Assembly: GCF_900099705.1 (NCBI RefSeq)
Contig: NZ_LT629695.1
Location: 2,046,001 to 2,110,000 of the forward strand
Length of the DNA: 64,000 nt
Reading direction: 5' to 3'
Source: Agrococcus jejuensis
GTDB taxonomy: Bacteria; Actinomycetota; Actinomycetes; Actinomycetales; Microbacteriaceae
A program made the translations under genes and the position numbers. Positions within the stretch are counted from its first letter, which is position 1. Every line of letters begins with the position of its first letter. The notes under the pieces are model-generated. The model saw only the letters and a program-made list of their open reading frames with translations, searched no databases and had not been told where the DNA came from. Below are positions 1-7,973 of this stretch, in pieces.

Positions 1-240
1 GACCGCATCCTCGGTCTCGGCCACGACCGCGACGGTCGTCGTCGATTGGAACAGCTGCGGTCCGACCGACGAGAAGATCACTGCGGCGAGGGCGCCGAGC
101 AGCACGATCGCCGCCGAGATCAGGTACGCCTTCGAGCGCAGGTTCACCATGATCTCGCGCTGCGCGACGATGCCGACGGCACGCCAGAACGGCACGCGGC
201 TCGCGGCGTGCACGTGGCCGGTGGGGGATGCGGTGCTCAT
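1..240 (-). CDS. ABC-2 type transporter permease, N-terminal part (runs off the window)
   Basis: Only the first 80 codons are present; the gene continues past position 1. The start is the ATG at 238-240, which overlaps the stop codon of the upstream ATPase gene (ATGA), so the two are translationally coupled. A cytoplasmic N-terminus with the segment REIMVNLRSKAYL is followed by one hydrophobic span (about residues 41-58), then an extracytoplasmic stretch. That REI..NLRSKAYL-then-TM layout is typical of NatB/YhaP-like ABC-2 permeases that pair with NatA-like ATPases. Substrate cannot be told; Na+ or drug export are the usual roles in the family. Confidence 0.8.
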   Translation of the reverse strand, partial: MSTASPTGHVHAASRVPFWRAVGIVAQREIMVNLRSKAYLISAAIVLLGALAAVIFSSVGPQLFQSTTTVAVVAETEDAV

Positions 241-1121
241 CGCACGACCTCCTGGAAGATCTCGGTCAGCGGGCGGGTGACGGGGGAGAACGCGCGCACG
301 CCGCCGCGCTCGACGGCTTGGCTCAGCACGCGATCGGCAGCGGCCTCGTCGACGGCGGTGAAGCGCACCTCGCCGCCCGCGAGGTCCACGACCTCGACGC
401 CCAGCGCATCCCGCACCCAGCCGGCGTCGCCCGTCGTGACGAGTCGCCACTCGGGGGAGGTGTGCGCGGCGCGGATCGACTCGCGCGTGCCGGCGGCGCG
501 CACGCGGCCGTCGCCGATGATGACGAGCTCGTCGCACAGGCGCTCGACGACGTCGAGCTGGTGGCTCGAGAACAGCACGGGCGCGCCGGTGCGGGCGACG
601 TCGCGCAGAACCTCGAGCGTGACCTCGACGGCCATGGGGTCGAGGCCCGAGAACGGCTCGTCGAGCACGAGCGCCGCCGGGTCGTGCACGAGCGCCGCGG
701 CGATCTGCGCGCGCTGCTGGTTGCCGAGGCTCAGCGACTCGAGCGTGTCGTGGTGGCGCTCGCCGAGGCCGAGGCGCTCGAGCAGGTCGAGCGCGCGCCG
801 CCGCGCCATCTTCGCGTCCAGGCCGTGCAACCGCGCGAGGTAGACGAGCTGGTCGTCGACGGGCATCTTCGGGTAGAGGCCGCGCTCCTCGGGCATGTAG
901 CCGATGCGGGCACGGTAGTCGGCGCTCATGGGGGCGCCATCGACCTCGACGGTGCCGGCGCTCGGCTCGAGCACGCCGAGCAGGATGCGCATCGTCGTGG
1001 TCTTGCCGGCGCCGTTCGCGCCGACGAAGCCCGTCATGCGGCCGGGGTGGATGTCGAACGACACGTCGTGCAGCACCTGCGTCGTGCCGAACGACCTGTC
1101 GATGCCTCGCAGCTGGATCAT
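237..1121 (-). CDS. ABC transporter ATP-binding protein (NatA/EcsA-like, with C-terminal DUF4162)
   Basis: The 294-residue product is a complete ABC ATPase: Walker A GANGAGKTTT (residues 34-43), signature SLGNQQR (131-137), Walker B LVLDEP (151-156), and an SSHQLD switch-histidine region. About 80 C-terminal residues after the ATPase core match the DUF4162 extension found in ATPases that drive ABC-2 permeases. The start is taken at ATG 1119-1121; a longer frame reaches 1205 but its extra residues are Arg/Pro-rich, and a TAGCGT hexamer sits 7 nt before this ATG, suggesting a leaderless transcript. It is coupled to the permease gene that follows. Confidence 0.9.
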   Translation of the reverse strand: MIQLRGIDRSFGTTQVLHDVSFDIHPGRMTGFVGANGAGKTTTMRILLGVLEPSAGTVEVDGAPMSADYRARIGYMPEERGLYPKMPVDDQLVYLARLHGLDAKMARRRALDLLERLGLGERHHDTLESLSLGNQQRAQIAAALVHDPAALVLDEPFSGLDPMAVEVTLEVLRDVARTGAPVLFSSHQLDVVERLCDELVIIGDGRVRAAGTRESIRAAHTSPEWRLVTTGDAGWVRDALGVEVVDLAGGEVRFTAVDEAAADRVLSQAVERGGVRAFSPVTRPLTEIFQEVVR

Positions 1122-1233
1122 GCCTTCGACGCTACGGGCGGGCGGTGGCGGGCGGATCCGGCGAGGGGCGGATGCGCGGCTCCGCCGAGCGGGTGAGGGC
1201 GGCACCCGTCAGGTGATCGAGGACTCACCCACC

Positions 1234-1392
1234 AGCTGGTCGAGGAGGCCCCGAGCCGAAGGCGAGGAGCCGTCACGAGACCTCGCGGCGAACCCGCTCG
1301 ACGCGACCATGCGCATGGCTGGGCAAGAGCGGCGGTCGCGTGGTCTCGTGACGCGTGCTCGCCCTTCGGGCTCGCGCGCTCCTCGACCAGCT
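1234..1392. repeat. Inverted-repeat intergenic element, copy 1
   Basis: A 159-bp non-coding element bounded by perfect 14-bp terminal inverted repeats, AGCTGGTCGAGGAG at 1234-1247 and its complement at 1379-1392. A second copy lies at 34397-34552; the right halves (from GCGGCGGTCGCGTGGTCTCG onward) are almost identical. The rest of the 1122-1406 gap holds no gene that can be supported. MITE-like, but no target-site duplication was recognised. Confidence 0.7.
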
Positions 1393-1406
1393 GCGGGGAG
1401 TCCGCG

Positions 1407-1654
1407 CTACGACCCCACCCCGTACACGAGCGTCACGTGCCCCGTCGCGTGCCGCTCCACATCCCGCAGCGTCAGCCCGCGCACGCCGAGCGTGGCTGGC
1501 GTGAACCCGCGTCCTTCTCGAGCCAGCGCATCTGCGACGAGTCGGTGCGATCGCCCTCGTCGGTCTCGACGGCGTCGAAGAAGGCCAGGCTGCCGTCGGT
1601 CGCGGCGGCGTAGCCGTCGACCGACACGATCTGCTCGAGCGTGATGGTGCCAAT
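1407..1654 (-). pseudogene. Decayed dihydrofolate-reductase-like (RibD C-terminal) gene
   Basis: Two pieces of a DHFR-like protein of the RibD_C type are visible in different frames. The N-terminal 45 or so residues (ITLEQIVSVDGYAA, then FFDAVETDEGD) read from about 1654 down to about 1515. The C-terminal residues (GFTPATLGVRGLTLRDV, then TGHVTLVYGVGS) follow immediately in another frame and end at the stop at 1407. Intact relatives are about 180 residues, so some 100 codons are missing. The expected start codon reads ATT where the overlap with the upstream TGA would normally supply ATG. The gene is last in the ArsR/SRPBCC operon. Confidence 0.75.
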
Positions 1655-2103
1655 CAGCGGGCTCCCGCCAGCGCGACGTCGAGGTGCTCGAACGCCTGCG
1701 ACCAGCCGTCGTGCACCGAGTCGTCGGCACCGACGCGCGCATCCACGCCTGCCACGTGGAACGTCATCTCGGTGCGCCCGTCGGCCGTCTCGACGAGGTC
1801 GATCGTGAGGATGGGCGCCGCGTCGACCGGGTCGTCGGGGAAGCCCCACGAGCAGCGCAGCCGCTCGGGCTCGCGCACCTCGAGGTAGGTGCCGCCCGTC
1901 GGGTACTCGGTGCCGTCGGGGCCCGTCATGACGTAGCCGTAGCGGCCGCCGACGCGCAGGTCGACGTGCACGGAGGCGGGATCGGTCGTGACGTCGTGCG
2001 GATGCCACCAGTGGGCGGCGATCGTCGGGTCGGTCCACGCGCGCCAGACGAGCGCCCGCGGGGCGTCGAACGTGCGCGTGATGGTGAACTGGCGGTCGGT
2101 CAT
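1654..2103 (-). CDS. SRPBCC (AHSA1-like) domain protein
   Basis: A 149-residue single-domain protein of the START/AHSA1 superfamily. It opens with the characteristic ITRTFDAPRALVWRAWTDP and continues with WWHPHDVTTD, GGRYGYVM and a C-terminal helix DGWSQAFEHLDVAL. Such proteins form a helix-grip fold with a hydrophobic pocket; the ligand is unknown. The ATG at 2101-2103 overlaps the stop of the ArsR gene (ATGA). ArsR-AHSA1-DHFR-like operons are common in actinobacteria, and this is such an operon with its third gene broken. Confidence 0.85.
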   Translation of the reverse strand: MTDRQFTITRTFDAPRALVWRAWTDPTIAAHWWHPHDVTTDPASVHVDLRVGGRYGYVMTGPDGTEYPTGGTYLEVREPERLRCSWGFPDDPVDAAPILTIDLVETADGRTEMTFHVAGVDARVGADDSVHDGWSQAFEHLDVALAGAR

Positions 2104-2465
2104 CGGTCGTCCTCCTGCACTGCATCGGGCATGGGGTCCTGGGCCTGGAGCCTCGCGAGGGTCTCGTCGAGACGGTCGAAGCGGGTGCTCCAGATCGCGC
2201 GCTGCTCGGCGACCCAGGCGCTCGCGTCGTCGAGGGGCTCGGGCTGCAGCGCGTTCGTGCGCCACTGCGCCTGCGCCGACTGCGTGACGAGCCCGGCGTC
2301 GCGCAGCACCTTGAGGTGCTGCGAGATGGCGGGGCGCGACATCGCGTGGGGCGCGGCGAGGTCGGTGACGCTCGCGGGGCCGGCGGCGAGCTGCGCGAGC
2401 ATCGCGCGGCGCGTGGGGTCGGCCAGCGCGGCGAAGGTGCGGCTGAGCGCATCAGTGGCGGGCAT
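2100..2465 (-). CDS. ArsR-family winged-helix transcriptional regulator
   Basis: A 121-residue repressor of the ArsR type. It has a winged helix with LADPTRRAMLAQLA, then VTDLAAPHAMSRPAISQHLKVL as helix-turn-helix and a wing region. There are no metal-binding Cys clusters, which fits the AHSA1-linked subgroup rather than metal sensors. The start at ATG 2463-2465 is preceded by AAGGAG at good spacing; an earlier ATG at 2504 would overlap the operator-like palindrome at 2479-2494. It is the first gene of the operon and probably autoregulates through that palindrome. Confidence 0.88.
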   Translation of the reverse strand: MPATDALSRTFAALADPTRRAMLAQLAAGPASVTDLAAPHAMSRPAISQHLKVLRDAGLVTQSAQAQWRTNALQPEPLDDASAWVAEQRAIWSTRFDRLDETLARLQAQDPMPDAVQEDDR

Positions 2466-2478
2466 CTCGACTCCTTGC

Positions 2479-2494
2479 GTAAGCGATTGCTTAC
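2479..2494. promoter_or_regulatory. Probable ArsR operator palindrome
   Basis: GTAAGC and GCTTAC form perfect 6-bp arms around a 4-bp spacer, 14 bp upstream of the ArsR start codon. Position and symmetry fit a dimeric winged-helix repressor acting on its own operon. Confidence 0.65.
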
Positions 2495-2534
2495 ACAGTG
2501 GCACTCGTGCTGGCGCGCGTCAAGGGTCGGCGGA

Positions 2535-2595
2535 ATGTGCGCGAACTCGGGCACATGTGGCGCTCAGCGCCGCGAAGGGCTGGATTCGCGCACAT
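2535..2595. terminator. Inverted repeat downstream of the response-regulator gene
   Basis: Perfect 11-bp arms, ATGTGCGCGAA (2535-2545) and its complement (2585-2595), enclose 39 nt in the 2466-2684 gap. The hairpin lies after the stop of the minus-strand response regulator at 2685. There is no U-tract, so terminator function is inferred from place alone. Confidence 0.4.
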
Positions 2596-2684
2596 CTCAC
2601 CGAGCTCGCCGGCCGAATCCCCGTCACAGCGCAGCCGGGTGCAGTGCGACCTCGGCGCCCCGCTCAGCCGCGGATTCGGCGGCG

Positions 2685-3365
2685 TCAGTCGACGGTGGGC
2701 ACCGAGCCGGTGCCCGCCTGCACGACGCCGTGCTCGTACGCCCAGATGACGGCGTGGATGCGGTCGCGGATGCCGAGCTTCATGAGCACGTTCGACACGT
2801 GGGTCTTCACGGTGGCCTCGCCGACGTAGAGGCGCTCGGCGATCTCGCCGTTGGAGTGGCCGCGGGCGAGCAGCATGAGCGTCTCGCGCTCGCGCTCGGT
2901 GAGGGTGTCGAGCTCGACCGCCTCGGGCAGGGCAGTCGTGCCGTCGGGCGTCGCGAAGCGCTCGATGACGCGGCGCGTGACGGCGGGCGCGAGCAGCGCA
3001 TCCCCGCGGGCGAGGGCGTGGATGGCGTCGATGAGGTGCTCGGGCTCGGCCGTCTTCAGCAGGAAGCCCGAGGCGCCGGCGCGCAGGGCCTCGAAGAGGA
3101 AGTCGTCGCGGTCGAACGTCGTGAGCATGAGCACGGAGGCGCCGGAGTCGCCGTCGCAGATCTCGCGCGTGGCGGCGAGGCCGTCGAGCACGGGCATCTG
3201 CACGTCCATGCAGATGACGTCGGGGCGCAGCTGCGCCGCCTTCGCCACGGCCTCGCGTCCGTCGGCGGCCTCGCCGACGACCTCGAAGCCGGGCTCGGTC
3301 TCGAGGATGGTGCGGAAGCCGACGCGCACGAGCGACTGGTCGTCGACGAGCAGGATGCGGGTCAC
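2685..3365 (-). CDS. LuxR/NarL-family response regulator
   Basis: The 226-residue protein has a receiver domain (about 1-120) with the acidic pair at D8-D9 and the phospho-acceptor D54 in CMDVQMP, then a NarL-type helix-turn-helix (about 155-220) with LTERERETLMLLARGHSN and ATVKTHVSNVLMKLG. It is the partner of the histidine kinase just upstream: its ATG overlaps the kinase stop (ATGA). Phosphorylation would promote dimerisation and binding to unknown promoters. Confidence 0.93.
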   Translation of the reverse strand: MTRILLVDDQSLVRVGFRTILETEPGFEVVGEAADGREAVAKAAQLRPDVICMDVQMPVLDGLAATREICDGDSGASVLMLTTFDRDDFLFEALRAGASGFLLKTAEPEHLIDAIHALARGDALLAPAVTRRVIERFATPDGTTALPEAVELDTLTERERETLMLLARGHSNGEIAERLYVGEATVKTHVSNVLMKLGIRDRIHAVIWAYEHGVVQAGTGSVPTVD

Positions 3366-4750
3366 TCGGAGCTCCTCGTGGCGGCGGGATGCGGGGTGCT
3401 GGTGTCGTTCGTCGCGTCGGCGTCGAGCAGCGCGCGCTCGACGTCGTCACGTTCGGCGGCGATCGCGGCGGCGATCGACGCGGCGGCCTCTCGACCCGCG
3501 TGCGGGGTCGCCGCATCCGTCTCGGCAGCGGCGGCCGCGACGATGCGCGTGGGCAGCGTCGCCCGCACGAGCCATCCGCCGGTCGGGCGGGGCCCGGCCT
3601 CGAGCGAACCGCCGACGGCGGCGACGCGCTCGCGCATGCCCGTGAGGCCCATGCCGGTGCCGAGCGCGCGAGCCGGGGCGCCGTGGCCGTCGTCGGAGAC
3701 CTCGACCTCCACGACGTCGCCGCGGTAGCGCAGGCGCGCGTCGACGTGCGCGGTCGGGCCGGCGTGCTTGCGGGCGTTCGTGAGCGACTCCTGCAGCACG
3801 CGCACGAGCGTCAGCTCGGCCATCGGCGACACCGCCGAGGGCTCGCCGACGACGCGGTAGTCGACGATCTGGCCGGCGTCCTGCGCGGTCGCGAGCAGGC
3901 CATCCACGTCGGCGAGCGTCGGCATGGGGCCGTCGCCGTCGCCGTCGCTGCGCAGGGCGACGACCATGGTGCGCAGCTCCGCGATGGCGTCGCGCGCGGA
4001 CTGCTCGACGTTGCGCAGCGCATGCTCGGCGCGGTCGGCGTCGGTGCGCAGCGTGCGGCGCGCGGCGCCGGCCTGCACGCCCATCGCGGAGACGTGGTGG
4101 GCGACGACGTCGTGCAGCTCGCGCGCGATGCGCACCCGCTCGAGGGTCACGGCCTGCTCGGCGAGCTGGTCGCGCTGGGTGACGATCTCGGCGTGCGCAT
4201 CCTCGAGCTCCTCCTGCTCGAGCGCACGCGTGTAGGCGCGGTCGCCGAACACCCACGCGCCGCCGAAGTAGGCGACGTTGATGGCGGTGAGGATGAACAT
4301 CTGCGAGATGACCGCGGTCGTCGCGGGCTCCGACGTGAGGGTCGTGAAGAACGCCCAGCCGAGCCACACAGCCATGACGACGACGACGCCGATGCGCACC
4401 CACAGCGCGCGGCGACGGTTCGGATCCCACGCGCCCACGGAGTAGACGGCGAGGAACATGATGACCTGCGAGACGGTGAGCTCGACGATGCCGAGCTGCC
4501 CGAACACGATGTAGAGCGCCGACGACAGGATCGCCGGCACCCACGGCCAGATGCGGCGCACGGCGAGCGGCGCGGCCATGGCGAACGAGGTGAGCACGAA
4601 CGCCCACGCGGGGGTGTCGTCGTGCACGAGCATGTACTGCGCGACCGAGCCGAGCACGCCGACGACGGCGCTCACGAGTCCGAGCGCGGCGGCGACGAGG
4701 ACGTCGGTGCGCAGCTCGGCCCGCGTCGGGCGTCGGCGGGTGACGGGCAT
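3362..4750 (-). CDS. Sensor histidine kinase (HisKA_3 type)
   Basis: The 462-residue kinase has several N-terminal membrane spans (roughly residues 15-165) and no large extracytoplasmic domain. A coiled segment leads to the HisKA_3 box ARELHDVVAHHVSAMG, whose His is the phosphorylation site. The ATPase domain shows the N-box QESLTNARKHAG and the G-boxes VSDDGHGAP and GTGMGLTGMRER. This is the DesK/NarX-like class that pairs with NarL-type regulators, and its regulator is coupled to it. The start is ATG 4748-4750; a frame reaching 5116 is rejected because it overlaps the next gene. A TAGCCT hexamer lies 7 nt before the ATG. Confidence 0.9.
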   Translation of the reverse strand: MPVTRRRPTRAELRTDVLVAAALGLVSAVVGVLGSVAQYMLVHDDTPAWAFVLTSFAMAAPLAVRRIWPWVPAILSSALYIVFGQLGIVELTVSQVIMFLAVYSVGAWDPNRRRALWVRIGVVVVMAVWLGWAFFTTLTSEPATTAVISQMFILTAINVAYFGGAWVFGDRAYTRALEQEELEDAHAEIVTQRDQLAEQAVTLERVRIARELHDVVAHHVSAMGVQAGAARRTLRTDADRAEHALRNVEQSARDAIAELRTMVVALRSDGDGDGPMPTLADVDGLLATAQDAGQIVDYRVVGEPSAVSPMAELTLVRVLQESLTNARKHAGPTAHVDARLRYRGDVVEVEVSDDGHGAPARALGTGMGLTGMRERVAAVGGSLEAGPRPTGGWLVRATLPTRIVAAAAAETDAATPHAGREAAASIAAAIAAERDDVERALLDADATNDTSTPHPAATRSSE

Positions 4751-4825
4751 GCGCTCCAGGCTATGCGCGGTGCGTGGGAGGCGCCTCAGTCGTGCGGGGG
4801 AGTGGTGGGAGCCGTTGGTCCTCGC

Positions 4826-4868
4826 AACCGCTCCGTGTGGTGCGAGCAAAGCGAGCCTCGAGGGGAGC
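4826..4868. repeat. Short intergenic GCGAGCNAAGCGAGCC element, degenerate copy
   Basis: GTGCGAGCAAAGCGAGCCTCGAG in the 4751-4872 gap, between the histidine-kinase start and the helicase stop, is a one-base variant of the element best preserved at 53228-53265 and 56099-56138. Confidence 0.55.
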
Positions 4869-4872
4869 CGAC

Positions 4873-6582
4873 CTACGCGCCCGCCGCCTCCACCCGCTCC
4901 ACGAGCGACGGGTCGACGGTCAGCACGAACAGGTGGTCGGTCGCCCGCGTCGCGCCGACGTAGAGCAGCTCTTCGCCACGCGGTCGCGCGGGATCGACGT
5001 CGGTGAGGATGACGGCGGGCGACTCGAGGCCCTTGTACGCGTGCACCGTGCCCCAGCGGATGCGGTTCGGCACGATCGCGGTCGCGCCGGGAGGGGCGAG
5101 TCGCTCGTGGAGCCACGGGTCGGTCGCCCGTGCGGCCGCAGAGTCGCGCTTCGGAGCGAGCACGAGGATCTCGTCGAGCCGGTAGCCGTCGTCGACGAGC
5201 GCCACGACGGCGTCCGTGAGCAGCCCCTGCTGCTCCGACTCGTCCGCGTACGACACGACCTTGCCGCGTCCGTCATCCATGCGCAGTCGCTCGCGGAACA
5301 GCTCGTCGCCCGTGAGCGCCTCCACGAGCTCGGCGAGCGCGGGCGCCGCGCGGGCGTTGTCGACGAGGCGCGTGATGGTGCTGTGCGGGATGCGCTCGCG
5401 CACGCGGGCGAGGCCGTCGGCCGTGGTGTCGGAGCGGCGGAAGATGTCCTGCCGCTCGAAGTCGCCGGCGACGAGGCTGCGGCTGGCGGCGAGGCCGCCG
5501 TCGACGATGGAGTCGAGCACGTCGAGCACGAGCGGACGCGAGAGGTCCTGCGCCTCGTCGACGACGAGGGCCGTGAACCGCGGCGCGTAGTCGTCGGCCT
5601 GCGTGATCACGAGGGTCTCGCGCGGCAGCACCTCGTTCCACCATTCGTCGCTCGCGTGCTCGGGAGCCTCGAGCCCGGTGAGTTCGAGCATGATCTTGTG
5701 CGCTCGAGCGACGGTGACGCCGTCGTGTCGGGCGAGCGTGGCGTCGAGCACGCCTTCGAGGCGCTCGTTGAAGCACGTCACGAGCACGCGTTCGTCGCGG
5801 TTCGCGAGCCGACGTGCGGCGCGGATGGCGAGGTTCGTCTTGCCGGTTCCTGCCGGGCCGAGTACGAGGATGCGGTCGTTGTCCTCGACGATCTCGAGGA
5901 TGTGCTCCTGCCGCTCGGTCGCCATCCGGATGCTCTCGGCGCGCGCCTCGCGCCGATCGGCGGGGCCCGCGACGATGCGGAACGCGGGCATGAGCGCGCT
6001 GCGGACGGCCCGCAGCTCGTCGACGTTCGGGGCATCGGAGTACATCGAGACGCCGCGGTGCTCGAGCATGGCGCGCTGCTTGCGGAGCGCTGCGACGACC
6101 GCACCGGCGAGGCGCTGCGGCTGCCGATCGGCACGGCTGAGCAGCTCGCCCGGGTCGAGGTCGATGCGCGCCGGGATGCCTGCGAGGCGCTCGCCGCCGA
6201 TGTGCGTGAACCACACGACGGACGCGATGGGGAACGCGACGCGCTCGCCCTTGCGTCGCAGCCACGCCTCGACGCTGCGCATGTTGTCGCGTGCCTGCGT
6301 GATCGGCGACCGCTGCTGCCGCTTGCCGCCGAGCACCCACTCGTTGTGCTCGTTCAGCTCGACGCTCTGGTGCGACTTCACCTCGATCACCAGCAGTCCC
6401 TCGCCGGGCACGAGCACGACGAAGTCGGCCTCGCCCTCGATCTGCCGAGCGTGCTGCACGATCGGCAGCCCGTGGAAGGCGATCCAGCCCTCGGTGCCCG
6501 GTGCGTCCCGCAGCGCGGCGAACAGCGCCTGCTCGCCCGGAGGCGCGTCGGCCGGGCAGGTGCCGGGGATGAGGGCGGTCAC
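4873..6582 (-). CDS. NERD-domain, UvrD-like helicase fusion
   Basis: The 569-residue protein starts with a nuclease-related (NERD) domain, about residues 10-150. Its conserved acidic/lysine pattern is visible as GEADFVVL (D53) and LLVIEVKS (E67, K69), the PD-(D/E)XK layout. A superfamily 1 helicase core follows: Walker A GPAGTGKT (242-249), Walker B VVDEAQD (DEAQD 342-346), a WGTVHAYKGLE motif and motif VI VGATRATDHL (542-551). The ATG at 6580-6582 overlaps the stop of the HNH gene, so both are made together. NERD-helicases are common in anti-phage loci; the pairing with a nuclease makes DNA processing or defence likely. Confidence 0.85.
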   Translation of the reverse strand: MTALIPGTCPADAPPGEQALFAALRDAPGTEGWIAFHGLPIVQHARQIEGEADFVVLVPGEGLLVIEVKSHQSVELNEHNEWVLGGKRQQRSPITQARDNMRSVEAWLRRKGERVAFPIASVVWFTHIGGERLAGIPARIDLDPGELLSRADRQPQRLAGAVVAALRKQRAMLEHRGVSMYSDAPNVDELRAVRSALMPAFRIVAGPADRREARAESIRMATERQEHILEIVEDNDRILVLGPAGTGKTNLAIRAARRLANRDERVLVTCFNERLEGVLDATLARHDGVTVARAHKIMLELTGLEAPEHASDEWWNEVLPRETLVITQADDYAPRFTALVVDEAQDLSRPLVLDVLDSIVDGGLAASRSLVAGDFERQDIFRRSDTTADGLARVRERIPHSTITRLVDNARAAPALAELVEALTGDELFRERLRMDDGRGKVVSYADESEQQGLLTDAVVALVDDGYRLDEILVLAPKRDSAAARATDPWLHERLAPPGATAIVPNRIRWGTVHAYKGLESPAVILTDVDPARPRGEELLYVGATRATDHLFVLTVDPSLVERVEAAGA

Positions 6583-7553
6583 GGGACCAGAGTCATCGGT
6601 GAGGGTCGGTGCTGCGTCCAGTGCGCGTCGAGCCAGGTGTCGTGGCCGCGATCGATGGGCACTTGGATCGCCTGGCGATGCAGCGCGGCATACGCGGGGT
6701 AGTCACGCGCCTCGGGTGCTACATCCAGGCGACGTTCTCGCACAGCAATGACGCCGTCATCGAAGAGCCGGTGGACGTCGCGGCGCAGGAGCAGACCGCC
6801 CGATGACTCGTGCCGACCGTGCCGGGCGTAGGAGTAGAGGTGAGCCGCTTCCAACGCCTGGAACGGGGCGGGGCCAGTGAATGCACACGTCGATCCGAAT
6901 CGCTGGAGCAGTTGATTGCGGAAGTTTGCCTGGCCGATGCGTGCTCTGGTGAACACGGTGACGTGTCCGTCGGCGGATCGCTCTTCGTGCCAGCTGAGCG
7001 ATCGGCGTGCAAGCAGATCGATGGCGGCGGGCAACTCGGCGATGACCCGTTCGGCCACCATCGGCCGGATCGCGTTCTGGTCGCCGCGATGCAACTGGAG
7101 CTCTGCCAGTTCCGACCGGCTCAGCGCGCCCGCGAGGTCGACCCAGGCCGGGCCGTGATGGCTGCGATAGCGGGTGGTGGGCTCGGTGGCCTCAACGCGC
7201 TGGTCGAACTCAGAGCGACATGCCTGGCAGCGGTATCTAGGTGCGCGCTGCTTTCGCTCGGCCACCTTGGCCGAGCCGCATACCGGACACGCGTATGTCT
7301 GACGAGTCGACGCCTCGAGCGTGATGTCGTCGATGACCGAGATGCCGATCAGGGCCTCGGTATCGCGGAGCAGGATGACGTCGCCCTCCCGGACGCTGCG
7401 ACCGTTGTTGACTGCGCTCGTCCACTCGTAGGTCTGCGACGGGTCGTCGTCGTAACCGTCGTGATTCTGCAATCCACGTTGGTCGCCCACCGCGAGCATG
7501 AGCCACACCTGAGGTTCGAGGTCCGACTCCACGAGTCGAGCGAGCACGTCCAT
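6579..7553 (-). CDS. EVE-like / zinc-ribbon / HNH endonuclease
   Basis: Three parts can be seen in 324 residues. Residues about 15-85 resemble an EVE/PUA-like fold (VWLMLAVG, then SVREGDVILLRDTEALIGIS), the kind that reads modified bases. Residues 89-112 form a zinc ribbon (C89, C92, C109, C112). Residues 205-275 are an HNH_2-type nuclease with FRNQLLQRFG, C223, EAAHLY (H238) and LLLRRDVHRLFDDG (H261). The EVE assignment is inferred from pattern, the HNH is clear. Hand-counted lines in this gene are near 60-67% GC against 70% or more around it, suggesting transfer. Known EVE-HNH proteins are type IV-like, modification-dependent nucleases. Confidence 0.8.
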   Translation of the reverse strand: MDVLARLVESDLEPQVWLMLAVGDQRGLQNHDGYDDDPSQTYEWTSAVNNGRSVREGDVILLRDTEALIGISVIDDITLEASTRQTYACPVCGSAKVAERKQRAPRYRCQACRSEFDQRVEATEPTTRYRSHHGPAWVDLAGALSRSELAELQLHRGDQNAIRPMVAERVIAELPAAIDLLARRSLSWHEERSADGHVTVFTRARIGQANFRNQLLQRFGSTCAFTGPAPFQALEAAHLYSYARHGRHESSGGLLLRRDVHRLFDDGVIAVRERRLDVAPEARDYPAYAALHRQAIQVPIDRGHDTWLDAHWTQHRPSPMTLVP

Positions 7554-7620
7554 GGACCCAGTGTCGCAAGGTCAGCTGAAGCGATGCCGAGCGCGGACCG
7601 GGCCGCGCGGTTCTTCCTCC

Positions 7621-7878
7621 TCACGGCTGCGAACGTCCGACGCGCGTGCCCCACTGATGCTTGTGCAGCGCCGCCAGCAGCGCGCGCGACGACTCCAGGC
7701 GCTCGCGGAAGAACTCGACGTCGGGCTGGGCGTTCAGCGCCGACTGATCGCGGCCCGCGAGGATGCCGGCCGCTTCGACGAGGCGGTCGAAGTCGCGGCG
7801 GGACAGAGAGATCGCGTGTCGGGGAGCAGCGTCAGGATCGGTCCAGAGCGCGACCATGGCGTGGGGGTCTCGGTGCAT
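7621..7878 (-). CDS. Small hypothetical protein upstream of the HNH/helicase operon
   Basis: An 85-residue soluble protein with no recognised domain. It is mostly charged and helical (LSRRDFDRLVEAAGILAG, FFRERLESSRALLAALHKHQ). The start is put at ATG 7876-7878; GTG 7909-7911 would add 11 residues, and neither has a strong ribosome-binding site. It lies 67 nt upstream of the HNH gene on the same strand, so it may be the first gene of a three-gene operon. A frame on the opposite strand overlaps it but has poorer protein character. Confidence 0.5.
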   Translation of the reverse strand: MHRDPHAMVALWTDPDAAPRHAISLSRRDFDRLVEAAGILAGRDQSALNAQPDVEFFRERLESSRALLAALHKHQWGTRVGRSQP

Positions 7879-7973
7879 GACGGCAGCCTCGCCGCGATCG
7901 CGGTGCTGCACAGCTGATGACGGCCACAGCTGCCCGCCGTTGCTTTGAGGCGATCGTCAGCTGACGGCGAGGG

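Noticed and set aside
7552..7917. A plus-strand frame of 121 codons opposite the small gene upstream of the HNH operon
   Set aside because: It overlaps the HNH start region and has Arg-rich, domain-free sequence; the minus-strand frame is co-directional with the operon and more protein-like.
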